Below, in pieces: positions 1 to 5,585 of a DNA stretch of 5,596 nt. Every line of letters begins with the position of its first letter. The first letter of the stretch is position 1. A program made the translations under genes and the position numbers. The stretch is from Archangium sp. (GTDB lineage: Bacteria > Myxococcota > Myxococcia > Myxococcales > Myxococcaceae), in assembly GCA_016793525.1 (NCBI GenBank), contig JAEUJT010000357.1, positions 1 through 5,596 of the forward strand, in the 5' to 3' direction. Under the pieces are notes generated by a model. That model made no database searches and was not told the origin of the DNA. It saw only the letters and a program-made list of their open reading frames with translations.

Positions 1-176
1 GGCAGCACCAGCGCCACGCTGCAGAGAATTTCAATGCCGCTCATGCCCAGCCACACCGCGTGGGGAATCGCCTTGAGCGACGGCGTCGTCTGCTCTGAAT
101 TCGAGAATTTCCACACCGCGCCCATGGTGGTGTGCAGCGCGAGGAGGACCTGCAGAATCCACAAGAAAATGTTCAT
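1..176 (-). CDS. DoxX-like family membrane protein, N-terminal part (cut by window edge)
   Basis: Reading the minus strand from an ATG at 176-174 gives 58 open codons running off the window. The protein begins MNIFLWILQVLLALHTTMGA. Two hydrophobic segments are visible, at about residues 2-22 and 41-58, separated by a short polar loop (residues 25-38). A small integral membrane protein of the DoxX-like type fits: the GAVWKF turn after the first helix and the G-IE-L pattern in the second are typical, and DoxX-like genes often sit beside ArsR and SRPBCC genes. Its biochemical role is not established. The start is supported by GTGGAG (minus strand 189-184), 7 bases before the ATG and inside the end of the SRPBCC gene. 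Only 3 bases separate that gene's TAA from this ATG, so the two are almost certainly cotranscribed and probably translationally coupled. The C-terminal half lies outside the window. Confidence 0.75.
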   Translation of the reverse strand, partial: MNIFLWILQVLLALHTTMGAVWKFSNSEQTTPSLKAIPHAVWLGMSGIEILCSVALVL

Positions 177-179
177 GAA

Positions 180-731
180 TTAGCTCCACTTCGGGGGGGT
201 GACGCCGAACTGTTTCGCGTATTCGGCGTTCAATCGCTGCCAGCCCTCGAACTTCAGGGCTTCGACGCCGACGATTCGACCGATGGGGTGGCCTTCGAGC
301 AGGCGCTGCAGCACGTCGAAGCAGATGTGCCAGCCCGCCGCGCCCATCGAGATGAACCCGCGGTTGATGTTGTGCCAGAGCGTGAGCCGGGTGCTGCGGT
401 CGCCGATCGGCTCGAGCTCCCAGCGCAGGTCTTGTTCGCCCCAGCTGAACTCGAGCACCTTGGGCGCGTCGGCTCGTTTCACCCGTGTCTCCGCGACCAT
501 CGGCGTGGGCGCTCCAACGGTGGTGAGCGTTGCGGTGCCAACCGTGCTGAGGCTGCGGTCAGAATCGAAGGGCGCCCACTCGCGCAGGTGCTCGGGCTCG
601 GTGATCGCCGTCCACACCTTGGCGGGCGGGTGGGGGAGATCGCGCACGAGAACGAGCGTCCACGTGTCGCCCTCTTTGTGCACGTCGGCGCCGGTGGCGG
701 GGCCGGGTGTGTAGGGTTCACGGCGTTTCAT
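180..731 (-). CDS. SRPBCC / AHSA1-type ligand-binding domain protein (183 aa)
   Basis: A soluble single-domain protein of the START/SRPBCC helix-grip superfamily, AHSA1 (activator of Hsp90 ATPase homologue) branch. Family hallmarks are visible. Residues ~26-54 contain the first strand and the helix motif V-T-AITEPEHLREW-PFDSDR. A central run of strands includes VLEFSWGEQDLRWEL and STRLTLWHNI. The long C-terminal helix begins AGWHICFDVLQRLL and ends near EGWQRLNAEYAKQFG. No signal peptide is seen, so it should be cytoplasmic. Bacterial members of this branch next to an ArsR repressor are thought to bind small hydrophobic ligands or act in stress responses, but no ligand can be named. The ATG at 731 overlaps the repressor stop codon (ATGA, 728-731) and has AGGA 8 bases upstream, which fixes the start. 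It is the middle gene of a repressor-SRPBCC-DoxX cassette. Confidence 0.88.
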   Translation of the reverse strand: MKRREPYTPGPATGADVHKEGDTWTLVLVRDLPHPPAKVWTAITEPEHLREWAPFDSDRSLSTVGTATLTTVGAPTPMVAETRVKRADAPKVLEFSWGEQDLRWELEPIGDRSTRLTLWHNINRGFISMGAAGWHICFDVLQRLLEGHPIGRIVGVEALKFEGWQRLNAEYAKQFGVTPPKWS

Positions 732-1063
732 TTCTTCTTTCCTTTCACAGGGAGGGCGTCGTCCATCTGGTTCAGGTGCTGCTCGAGCGCGTCGACGTGT
801 TTCGACCAGAAGCGCCGAAAGGGTACGAGCCAGGCGTCGAGCTCCATGAGCGGCTCGGGGGTGAGTCGATAGAGGCGCCGCTGCGCTTCGATTCGCGACT
901 CGACGAGCCCAGCCTCGCGCAGCACGCGCAGGTGCTTCGAGACCGAGGGCTGCGACATGTGGAGCTCCTGCTCGAGCTCCCCGACCGAGCGCTCCGCCGA
1001 GAGCAGCAAGCTCAAGATGGCTCGCCGATTGGGCTCAGCCACGATGGCGAACGAAGATTCCAT
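728..1063 (-). CDS. ArsR/SmtB-type winged-helix repressor, cysteine-free (111 aa)
   Basis: A small winged helix-turn-helix transcription factor. Residues 8-21 (VAEPNRRAILSLLL) form the usual first helix. Residues 27-36 and 37-50 (SQPSVSKHLRVLRE) are the helix-turn-helix with the canonical S-P-SVSKHL-VL recognition helix. Residues 54-67 form the wing. The C-terminus (AWLVPFRRFWSKHVDALEQHL, in part) matches ArsR proteins paired with SRPBCC genes, and ends in a basic KGKKK tail. There is no cysteine in the protein, so the classical metal-thiolate ELCVCDL site is absent and a non-metal signal or constitutive repression is likely. I chose the ATG at 1063 rather than the one at 1099 because homologues begin at this point and because the longer form would place the promoter and palindrome inside the coding region. 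No clear Shine-Dalgarno sequence precedes 1063. It probably represses its own cassette. Confidence 0.87.
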   Translation of the reverse strand: MESSFAIVAEPNRRAILSLLLSAERSVGELEQELHMSQPSVSKHLRVLREAGLVESRIEAQRRLYRLTPEPLMELDAWLVPFRRFWSKHVDALEQHLNQMDDALPVKGKKK

Positions 1064-1069
1064 GACAGG

Positions 1070-1099
1070 TATATATCCATACGAGAATATACTCGTCAA
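1070..1099 (-). promoter_or_regulatory. Candidate promoter of the ArsR-SRPBCC-DoxX cassette
   Basis: On the minus strand, TTGACG (1099-1094) resembles a sigma-70 -35 element and TATATA (1075-1070) a -10 element, with an 18-base spacer. This would start transcription at about 1063, the A of the repressor ATG, giving a leaderless mRNA and fitting the missing ribosome binding site. An alternative -10, TATATT (1091-1086, five of six consensus bases), would give a leader of about 16 bases but has no good -35 partner. The stretch is strikingly AT-rich compared with its surroundings. Confidence 0.5.
1081..1096. promoter_or_regulatory. Imperfect palindrome, candidate operator for the ArsR-type repressor
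   Basis: The sequence ACGAGAATATACTCGT is a 16-base dyad in which seven of eight base pairs match (arms ACGAG and CTCGT, AT-rich centre). It lies between and overlaps the candidate -35 and -10 elements of the repressor gene, 18 bases upstream of its ATG. ArsR-family dimers bind AT-rich imperfect palindromes at their own promoters, so autorepression by steric block is the likely function. Binding is inferred, not shown. Confidence 0.45.
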
Positions 1100-1209
1100 G
1101 GCATGTGACCGGGTTCGAGGCGCTCACGACGTTGCGGAGCGCGCCATCGTCCTTGGTATACGGCGCCGGCCATTCACATGAGGTTTTCCATGCCCGCAGT
1201 TGCTCGCCC
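1100..1209. other. Divergent intergenic region between the repressor cassette and the esterase gene
   Basis: This gap holds the upstream region of the plus-strand esterase. The only promoter-like pattern is TTGCGG (1132-1137) followed, after a long 19-base spacer, by TATACG (1157-1162), which is weak. No terminator hairpin with a T-run and no RNA gene was seen. An 11-codon ORF (1178-1213, MRFSMPAVARP) overlaps the esterase ATG as ATGA but has no ribosome binding site of its own. Confidence 0.3.
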
Positions 1210-1944
1210 ATGACCGCTCGACACGTTCTTCTCGAGAGCCCCGCGCTCGGTCGCCGCGCGCATGTTTGGTGTTTCGGCGACGTCGGCCGGCCGGTCATCG
1301 TTTTCCCCTCCAACGCAGGCGTCGCGCACGAGTGGCAACAGAGCGGCATGGTCGAAGCGCTCGGGCCGTTGCTCGCGGCGGGGCGCATCAAGCTCTACTG
1401 CCCAGAGAGCAACATCTCGCGCAGCTTCTCCGGTGAGGGCTCCCTCGATGAGCGCATGGAGCGGCACCGCCTCTACGAGCACTTCATTCTCGAGACGCTG
1501 GTGCCCTTCATTCGCGAAGACTGCCGCGCACCAAACGCGCGCATGTTCGCCACCGGCTGCAGCATGGGGGCGCTGTTCTCGTCGCTCTTCGCGCTCAAGT
1601 TCCCCGAGGTGTTCGAAGGTGCGCTCTGCATGTCGGGCCGGTACCGCGGCTCGAGCTTCATTCGCGGCGGCTACGCCGAGAGCCTCTACTTCAACGACCC
1701 GCTGGCCTTCGTGCCGAACCTCCGCGGCGCGGCGCTCGACCACGTTCGGCGCAACACCCACATCACGCTCGTCGTGGGGCGCGGGCAGTTCGAGAACAAC
1801 TGCATTCCCGAGACGATCGAGCTCGCCGGGTGGCTGAAGAAGAAGGCCATTCCCTCGCACCTGGGCGTGTGGGGCACCGACAGCCGGCACGACTACACCT
1901 GGTGGCGGCGTCAGGCGGTGCACTACCTGAATCAGGTTGTCTGA
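1210..1944 (+). CDS. Alpha/beta-hydrolase esterase family protein (244 aa)
   Basis: A serine hydrolase of the esterase D / PF00756-like group. The nucleophile elbow is G-C-S-M-G at residues 116-120 with Ser118 as predicted nucleophile. The oxyanion strand region is VIVFPSNAG (residues ~29-37). A likely catalytic acid is Glu195 in VVGRGQFENN, and the catalytic His227 is in DSRHDYTWWRRQ, a pattern typical of short bacterial esterase-family proteins that end HDW-WWRRQL-YFL. There is no signal peptide or membrane segment, so it is predicted cytoplasmic; the substrate is unknown. The reading frame is open upstream to an ATG at 1105, but residues before 1210 do not resemble the family, so ATG 1210 is preferred. 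No Shine-Dalgarno sequence precedes it, leaving the start uncertain. The zinc-ribbon gene follows after 10 bases, suggesting a two-gene transcript. Confidence 0.85.
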   Translation: MTARHVLLESPALGRRAHVWCFGDVGRPVIVFPSNAGVAHEWQQSGMVEALGPLLAAGRIKLYCPESNISRSFSGEGSLDERMERHRLYEHFILETLVPFIREDCRAPNARMFATGCSMGALFSSLFALKFPEVFEGALCMSGRYRGSSFIRGGYAESLYFNDPLAFVPNLRGAALDHVRRNTHITLVVGRGQFENNCIPETIELAGWLKKKAIPSHLGVWGTDSRHDYTWWRRQAVHYLNQVV

Positions 1945-1954
1945 GCCGTCACCC

Positions 1955-2965
1955 ATGACCTGGCCCGCCGCTCGAACGCCTCCGCGCACTGTCACCCTCG
2001 TGCTCAAGGAGCTGACCGCGGTCGTGACCTGCCAGACCTGCGCGAACGGGCTCGTCTATCAGGGTGATGACGGCGCTCCGCGGTGCGGGGAGTGCGGCTG
2101 GGAGTCACCCACGGCGTGGAGCGAGCTGTTCGACGGCGTGTTCGAGCTGCGCACGTGGCTGAAGAGGGCCGACGGCATGAGGTCGTTGACCTCGACGGTC
2201 AAAGCCGAGCTGGTGTTGAAGTCGGTCACCGAGTTGCGCTGCGTCGGGTGTGATGCGGTCACGGCGGTCACCGGCGAATGGCTCGTCGACGCGCCGGAGT
2301 GCAGCGGATGCAAGCGGCGCTTCGAGACCCGCGTGTATTCCACCGAAGGCGCCCAGACGCTGCGCGTGGTGTCGGTGCCGCCCAAAGGGCCGCGGAAAAT
2401 CACCACCGCGCTGAGCATCACCTGCGCGTCGTGCGGCGCGCCGCTCAACACCGACGGTACGCAGCGTACGGTCGCGTGCCAGTTCTGCCAGGCGGCCAAC
2501 GTCGTGCCCTCCCTGGCCAAGGCGCGAATCGTCTACGACACCATGTACGTCGCGTTGGTCTCAGACGTCACCGGGCCTCCGCGCGACTGGGCCTTCGACG
2601 ACAACCCGAACGACGCGCTGCAAGCCCTCCAGGCGCACCGATACCCGCGGCTCCGGCCGGATCAAGCCGCGTTTCTCCTGGTGAAGCACCGGAACAGCCT
2701 GGCCGTGTTTCACGAGCTGATGAACCACCACCAGGTGAAGCAGTCGTTCGACGTAAGCGAGGCGCCGAAGTTGCTCGACAGCACCGAGCCTGAGGTCGTC
2801 GCCTATGCGCGTGCTCGGTTGGCGGAGCAGGCGGTGGTGACGCAGCGGCTGGCCGAAGAGAAGCGCGTGGCCGATCGCCAGCGGCTGATCAGCCGCGCGG
2901 TGCCGGTGGTGCTCGGGGTGATCGCGCTGGCGGTCGTGTTGGCCGTGGTGTTCGCCCGGCGTTGA
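1955..2965 (+). CDS. Triple zinc-ribbon, C-terminally membrane-anchored protein of unknown function (336 aa)
   Basis: I do not recognise this as a named family. Three consecutive CxxC-x(14 or 16)-CxxC zinc ribbons are visible: Cys26/29/44/47, Cys96/99/116/119 and Cys157/160/175/178. These are the only cysteines in the protein. The third (CASCGAPLNTD...CQFCQA) resembles ribbons of TFIIB/TFIIS-like or double-zinc-ribbon proteins. Residues ~190-275 form a mixed region without recognised motifs. Residues ~278-312 are a charged helix of likely coiled-coil type, rich in Ala, Glu, Arg and Gln. A single hydrophobic helix (~314-334) ends in ARR, so the protein is probably tail-anchored with the ribbons in the cytoplasm. 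A TTG at 1937 would extend it by six residues and overlap the esterase stop; ATG 1955 is preferred, though neither has a strong ribosome binding site. The close spacing to the esterase suggests joint expression. Confidence 0.8.
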   Translation: MTWPAARTPPRTVTLVLKELTAVVTCQTCANGLVYQGDDGAPRCGECGWESPTAWSELFDGVFELRTWLKRADGMRSLTSTVKAELVLKSVTELRCVGCDAVTAVTGEWLVDAPECSGCKRRFETRVYSTEGAQTLRVVSVPPKGPRKITTALSITCASCGAPLNTDGTQRTVACQFCQAANVVPSLAKARIVYDTMYVALVSDVTGPPRDWAFDDNPNDALQALQAHRYPRLRPDQAAFLLVKHRNSLAVFHELMNHHQVKQSFDVSEAPKLLDSTEPEVVAYARARLAEQAVVTQRLAEEKRVADRQRLISRAVPVVLGVIALAVVLAVVFARR

Positions 2966-2975
2966 CCGTCAGCCG
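2957..2975. terminator. Weak hairpin at the convergent gene junction, possible bidirectional terminator
   Basis: CGGC (2957-2960) can pair with GCCG (2972-2975), and the interior TGACCGTCA (2963-2971) is itself palindromic, made from the TGA of the zinc-ribbon gene, three bases, and the reverse complement of the TGA of the opposing gene. There is a two-base bulge on the left arm and no T-run on either side, so an intrinsic terminator is doubtful. Confidence 0.2.
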
Positions 2976-3586
2976 CGCTTTGACGTCTTCGCCTTGGGGA
3001 TCGGGAGGATTGTCTCTCCGCGCGCGAGCATGGCCACCAGGGTCTCGATCTGCCGCGCTCTGCCGGCCGCGGTCTTCAGCTTGGAGACGCGAAACGTCAT
3101 CGCGAACAGGTTGGCGCGGTTGAGGGTGTCGAAGCACTTCTGCGCGCGCGCGTTTTCGGCGATGGCCTTGCGGAGGTCGGCGGGCACGTTCTCCGGAGAG
3201 GCGTCGCGCATCGGCCCGTAGGCGGCTTTCCACCGGCCGTCTTTCTTGGCGACGTCGATTTCCCGCTGGCCGTGTTTCGTCATGCGCCCGGCGGCGATCA
3301 ACCGCGCGACGTGGCCTTGGTTGATCTGGCTCCAGGTGCTCTTCGCCGTGCGCGGCGTGTACCGTTGGAGGAACGAGCGCTCGTCGAAGCCTTTGCGCAG
3401 CCCGTCGATCCACCCCCAGCAGAGCACGACGTCGATGGCTTCAGCGGCGGTCACCGACGGCAGGCCGGAGGCTTTCTTGTGAATCTTGATCCACAGTTCG
3501 GGTTCGGAGGCGTGGTGCTTCGAGAGCCAGGTCTCGAATTCGGCCGCTGACGCGAAGCTTCGAATGCGCTCGGGGTTGACGTGCAT
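2969..3586 (-). CDS. YdeI/OmpD-associated (OmdA) family protein (205 aa)
   Basis: This matches the YdeI / OmpD-associated bacteriocin-protection family. The N-terminal half has the usual AAEFETWLSKHH-A-ELW-KIHKK-SG-PS-T-EAID (residues 14-52). It continues with LCWGWIDGLRKGFDE (55-69), then RYTPR (75-79) and TWSQIN (84-89), and next ARLIAAGRM. The C-terminal part (about 134-190, starting PADLRKAI) is the OmdA-like helical domain with FDTLNRANLFAMTFRVS. In enterobacteria members have been linked to envelope stress and resistance to antimicrobial peptides, but most bacterial copies are uncharacterised and this one has no signal peptide. The frame is open to a GTG at 3658; ATG 3586 is preferred because homologous sequence starts just after it. 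There is no strong ribosome binding site. The gene is divergent from the alkylation-repair operon and converges on the zinc-ribbon gene with 3 bases between stops. Confidence 0.85.
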   Translation of the reverse strand: MHVNPERIRSFASAAEFETWLSKHHASEPELWIKIHKKASGLPSVTAAEAIDVVLCWGWIDGLRKGFDERSFLQRYTPRTAKSTWSQINQGHVARLIAAGRMTKHGQREIDVAKKDGRWKAAYGPMRDASPENVPADLRKAIAENARAQKCFDTLNRANLFAMTFRVSKLKTAAGRARQIETLVAMLARGETILPIPKAKTSKRG

Positions 3587-3684
3587 CGGCGCTGTGTAGC
3601 CGCGAACAGGCCGCACGCGGTGAAGAAGCCGCCAGGTCCGAAAATGGCCAGACAGCACCCAGGGCGAGCGCTATTTCACCACCC
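3587..3684. other. Divergent intergenic region, ydeI-like gene / alkA
   Basis: 98 bases that must hold the promoters of both flanking genes. For alkA a weak candidate is CAGACA (3649-3654) and TATTTC (3672-3677) with a 17-base spacer. That would start transcription at or next to the GTG at 3685, again a leaderless arrangement and consistent with no Shine-Dalgarno sequence there. I found no convincing match to the Ada-binding boxes known from Escherichia coli, and no hairpin. Confidence 0.3.
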
Positions 3685-5115
3685 GTGAGCGTGACCCTCT
3701 ACCGAGCCCTCTGTGCCCGCGACCGGCGCTTCGACGGGGTGTTTTTCGTCGGCGTGACGACCACGGGCATCTACTGCCGGCCGGTGTGCAACGCGCGCAC
3801 GCCGGGGAGAGACCGCTGCGTCTTCTTCACCCGCGCCGCCGAAGCCGAGCGCGACGGGTTTCGAGCGTGCTTCCGCTGTCGACCAGAGTTGTCTCCTGGG
3901 CACGCGCCGGTCGACGCCGTGCCGAGGCTCGCGACCGCCGCACTCCGCCGCATCGAGCAAGGCGCGCTCAACGAAGGCTCGGTGGAGTCGCTGGCGAAGG
4001 AGCTGGGCGTCACCGATCGCCACCTGCGCCGCGCGGTCGTCGAGGCGGTCGGCGTCTCTCCCGTCGAGCTGGCCCAGAGCGCTCGGCTCGCGTTCGCCAA
4101 GCGGTTGCTCCAAGACTCGTCGCTGAAGGTGTCGGACATCGCCTTGGCATCGGGGTTTCAGAGCGTGCGCCGGTTCAACTCTGCGTTTCGCGCGCGCTTC
4201 GAACGGCCGCCGACCGCGATTCGCAGGCAGCTGGGGAAGCCAGAGGTCGATGGCGTGCGCCTGGTGCTCGACTACCGGCCGCCTCTGGCGTGGGACACGT
4301 TGCTCGCGTTTTTCGCGGAGCGCGCCCTGGCTGGTGTCGAGCACGTCGAGGGTGGAGTGTACCGCCGTACCGTGGCGCTCGAGGGCGCGCGTGGCTGGGT
4401 CGAGGTGATGCCGCATTCGTCTCGCCCCGCGCTGGTGGCGAATGTCTCGACCTCGCTCCTCGGCGTCGTGATGCCGCTGGTTGATGGTTTGCGTGCGCTG
4501 TTCGACCTCGACGCGCAGCCGATACAGATCGACGCGCACCTCCGCCGCGACCCCGCGTTGCGACGTCGGGTGGTGGCCACGCCGGGCCTGCGCGTGCCGG
4601 GGTCGCTCGATGGGTTCGAGCTCGCCGTGCGTGCGGTGCTGGGCCAGCAGGTGACAGTGCGAGCCGGTGTCACGCTCGCGAGTCGCCTGGTGCAGCGCTA
4701 CGGAGCGCCGTTGAAGAACGCGCCACCGGCGCTGACGCACCTGTTCCCCACGCCGAAGGTCATCGCGCAGGCGTCGGTCGACGGCGTCTCGGCGTTGGGG
4801 CTGCCTCGTGCGCGCGCGTCGGCGCTCATCGGGCTCGCGCGGGCGATGGGAGATGGGCTCGTGTTGCAGCGCGGCCATACGTCAGTCGAGTCGACGGTCC
4901 AGGCCCTCCGTTCCATGCCCGGCATCGGCGAGTGGACCGCGCAGTACATCGCCATGCGCGCGCTCGCGTGGCCCGACGCATTTCCCGCCTCAGACCTCGG
5001 CGTCTTGCGCGCGCTGCGTCGCCCCGGCGCCGCTCAGAGCTCGAAACGCGCCCAAGCCTGGAGCCCCTGGCGCGCCTACGCCGTCATGCATCTGTGGACT
5101 GGAGGAGCCCCGTGA
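3685..5115 (+). CDS. alkA: Ada-AlkA fusion: methylation-sensing transcription activator and 3-methyladenine DNA glycosylase II (476 aa)
   Basis: Three modules are visible. (1) Residues 5-~75: Ada methyl-phosphotriester domain, with FDGVFFVGVTTTGIYCRPVC and the Cys4 zinc site Cys31, Cys35, Cys62 and Cys65; Cys31 corresponds to the methyl-accepting Cys38 of E. coli Ada. (2) Residues ~80-182: AraC-type DNA-binding domain with two helix-turn-helices (SLAKELGVTDRHLRRAV at 102-118 and DIALASGFQSVRRFNSAF at 151-168). (3) Residues ~188-476: AlkA N-terminal beta domain and the HhH-GPD glycosylase fold, with VLGQQVTV, the hairpin PGIGEWTAQY (412-421) and the catalytic Asp437 in FPASDL. It should excise alkylated bases such as 3-methyladenine while its Ada part, once methylated from DNA phosphotriesters, activates its own promoter. 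GTG 3685 is the start because the Ada domain begins there; GTG 3691 is possible. No ribosome binding site is evident. It overlaps ogt by 4 bases. Confidence 0.93.
   Translation: MSVTLYRALCARDRRFDGVFFVGVTTTGIYCRPVCNARTPGRDRCVFFTRAAEAERDGFRACFRCRPELSPGHAPVDAVPRLATAALRRIEQGALNEGSVESLAKELGVTDRHLRRAVVEAVGVSPVELAQSARLAFAKRLLQDSSLKVSDIALASGFQSVRRFNSAFRARFERPPTAIRRQLGKPEVDGVRLVLDYRPPLAWDTLLAFFAERALAGVEHVEGGVYRRTVALEGARGWVEVMPHSSRPALVANVSTSLLGVVMPLVDGLRALFDLDAQPIQIDAHLRRDPALRRRVVATPGLRVPGSLDGFELAVRAVLGQQVTVRAGVTLASRLVQRYGAPLKNAPPALTHLFPTPKVIAQASVDGVSALGLPRARASALIGLARAMGDGLVLQRGHTSVESTVQALRSMPGIGEWTAQYIAMRALAWPDAFPASDLGVLRALRRPGAAQSSKRAQAWSPWRAYAVMHLWTGGAP
5100..5107 (+). promoter_or_regulatory. Strong Shine-Dalgarno sequence of ogt
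   Basis: GGAGGAG at 5101-5107 lies inside the last codons of alkA, 4 bases before the GTG at 5112 (6 bases counted from the GGAGG core). It selects GTG 5112 over the in-frame ATG at 5127, which has only GAG just before it. It contrasts with the other starts here that have weak or no such sites, and would let ogt be translated efficiently from the alkA mRNA. Confidence 0.8.
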
Positions 5116-5585
5116 ACCTGGTTGAGATGAAGAGCCCCATCGGCACGTTGTCGCTGGTGGAGAACGAAGGCGCGCTGGTGGGCCTGTACATGGAATCGGG
5201 TACGCCGCCGCCGGCCGAGCGCCGAGGGAGCGCCTTGCTCGAGCGCGTTCAAGAGCAGCTGCGCGAGTATTTCGCGGGCAAGCGCACTGGTTTCGATCTT
5301 CCACTTCGGTTGGAGGGCACCGACTTTCAGCGCTCGGTGTGGGGGCAGCTGGCGAAGATTCCCTTCGGTGAGACCTGCTCGTACGCCGACATCGCGCGGC
5401 GCATCCGCCGGCCCCTCGCGGTGCGCGCGGTCGGCGCGGCGAACGGCGCGAACCCCATCTCCGTCATCATTCCGTGTCACCGCGTCATCGGGGCGAACGG
5501 CGCGCTCACCGGCTACGGCGGCGGAATCCCGAGGAAGAAGTGGCTCCTGGCACACGAGAACCCGGCGCTCTCACTCCCGTTGTGA
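5112..5585 (+). CDS. ogt: Methylated-DNA--[protein]-cysteine S-methyltransferase (157 aa)
   Basis: O6-alkylguanine-DNA alkyltransferase, a suicide repair enzyme that moves the alkyl group from O6-alkylguanine (and O4-alkylthymine) to its own cysteine. The active-site motif IIPCHRVIG is at residues 119-127 with acceptor Cys122 and His123. The Glu that completes the relay is likely Glu149 (LLAHE). The DNA-flipping arginine is Arg105 in VRAVGAANGANP, the conserved Asn is Asn111, and Tyr91 sits in the helix-turn-helix region (GETCSYADIA). The N-terminal part (residues 1-~68) is a typical short alkyltransferase N-domain starting SPIGTLSLVEN. Length is normal for a stand-alone Ogt/AdaB, and no Ada domain is attached. 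The GTG start overlaps the alkA stop (GTGA, 5112-5115), so translation is coupled. The last 11 bases of the window after it show nothing. Confidence 0.95.
   Translation: MNLVEMKSPIGTLSLVENEGALVGLYMESGTPPPAERRGSALLERVQEQLREYFAGKRTGFDLPLRLEGTDFQRSVWGQLAKIPFGETCSYADIARRIRRPLAVRAVGAANGANPISVIIPCHRVIGANGALTGYGGGIPRKKWLLAHENPALSLPL

Noticed and set aside
51..120. Direct repeat CCACACCGCG at 51-60 and 111-120
   Set aside because: Both copies encode the Ala-Val-Trp turns of the DoxX-like protein on the minus strand; two copies only, explained by shared codons.
132..872. A 246-codon plus-strand frame across the SRPBCC and repressor genes
   Set aside because: It spans the junction of two well-supported minus-strand genes and has no domain resemblance, so it is a shadow.
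1174..2007. A 277-codon open frame on the minus strand opposite the esterase
   Set aside because: Low-complexity Arg/Ala/Val/Glu-rich translation typical of a shadow frame; the plus strand carries a clear esterase with catalytic motifs.
3641..3660. Possible Ada-binding box (AAT...GCA) upstream of alkA
   Set aside because: The spacing between the AAT and GCA parts is about 9 bases instead of the 6 described for E. coli Ada and the rest does not match, so it is not supportable.
3676..4878. A 400-codon open frame on the minus strand opposite alkA
   Set aside because: Its composition is arginine- and histidine-rich, as expected for an antisense shadow in GC-rich DNA, it has no recognisable motif, and the opposite strand encodes an unmistakable Ada-AlkA protein.
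5439..5504. 12-base direct repeat GCGAACGGCGCG at 5439-5450 and 5493-5504
   Set aside because: Both copies encode conserved Ala-Asn-Gly motifs of Ogt flanking the active site, so protein constraint and codon bias explain it.
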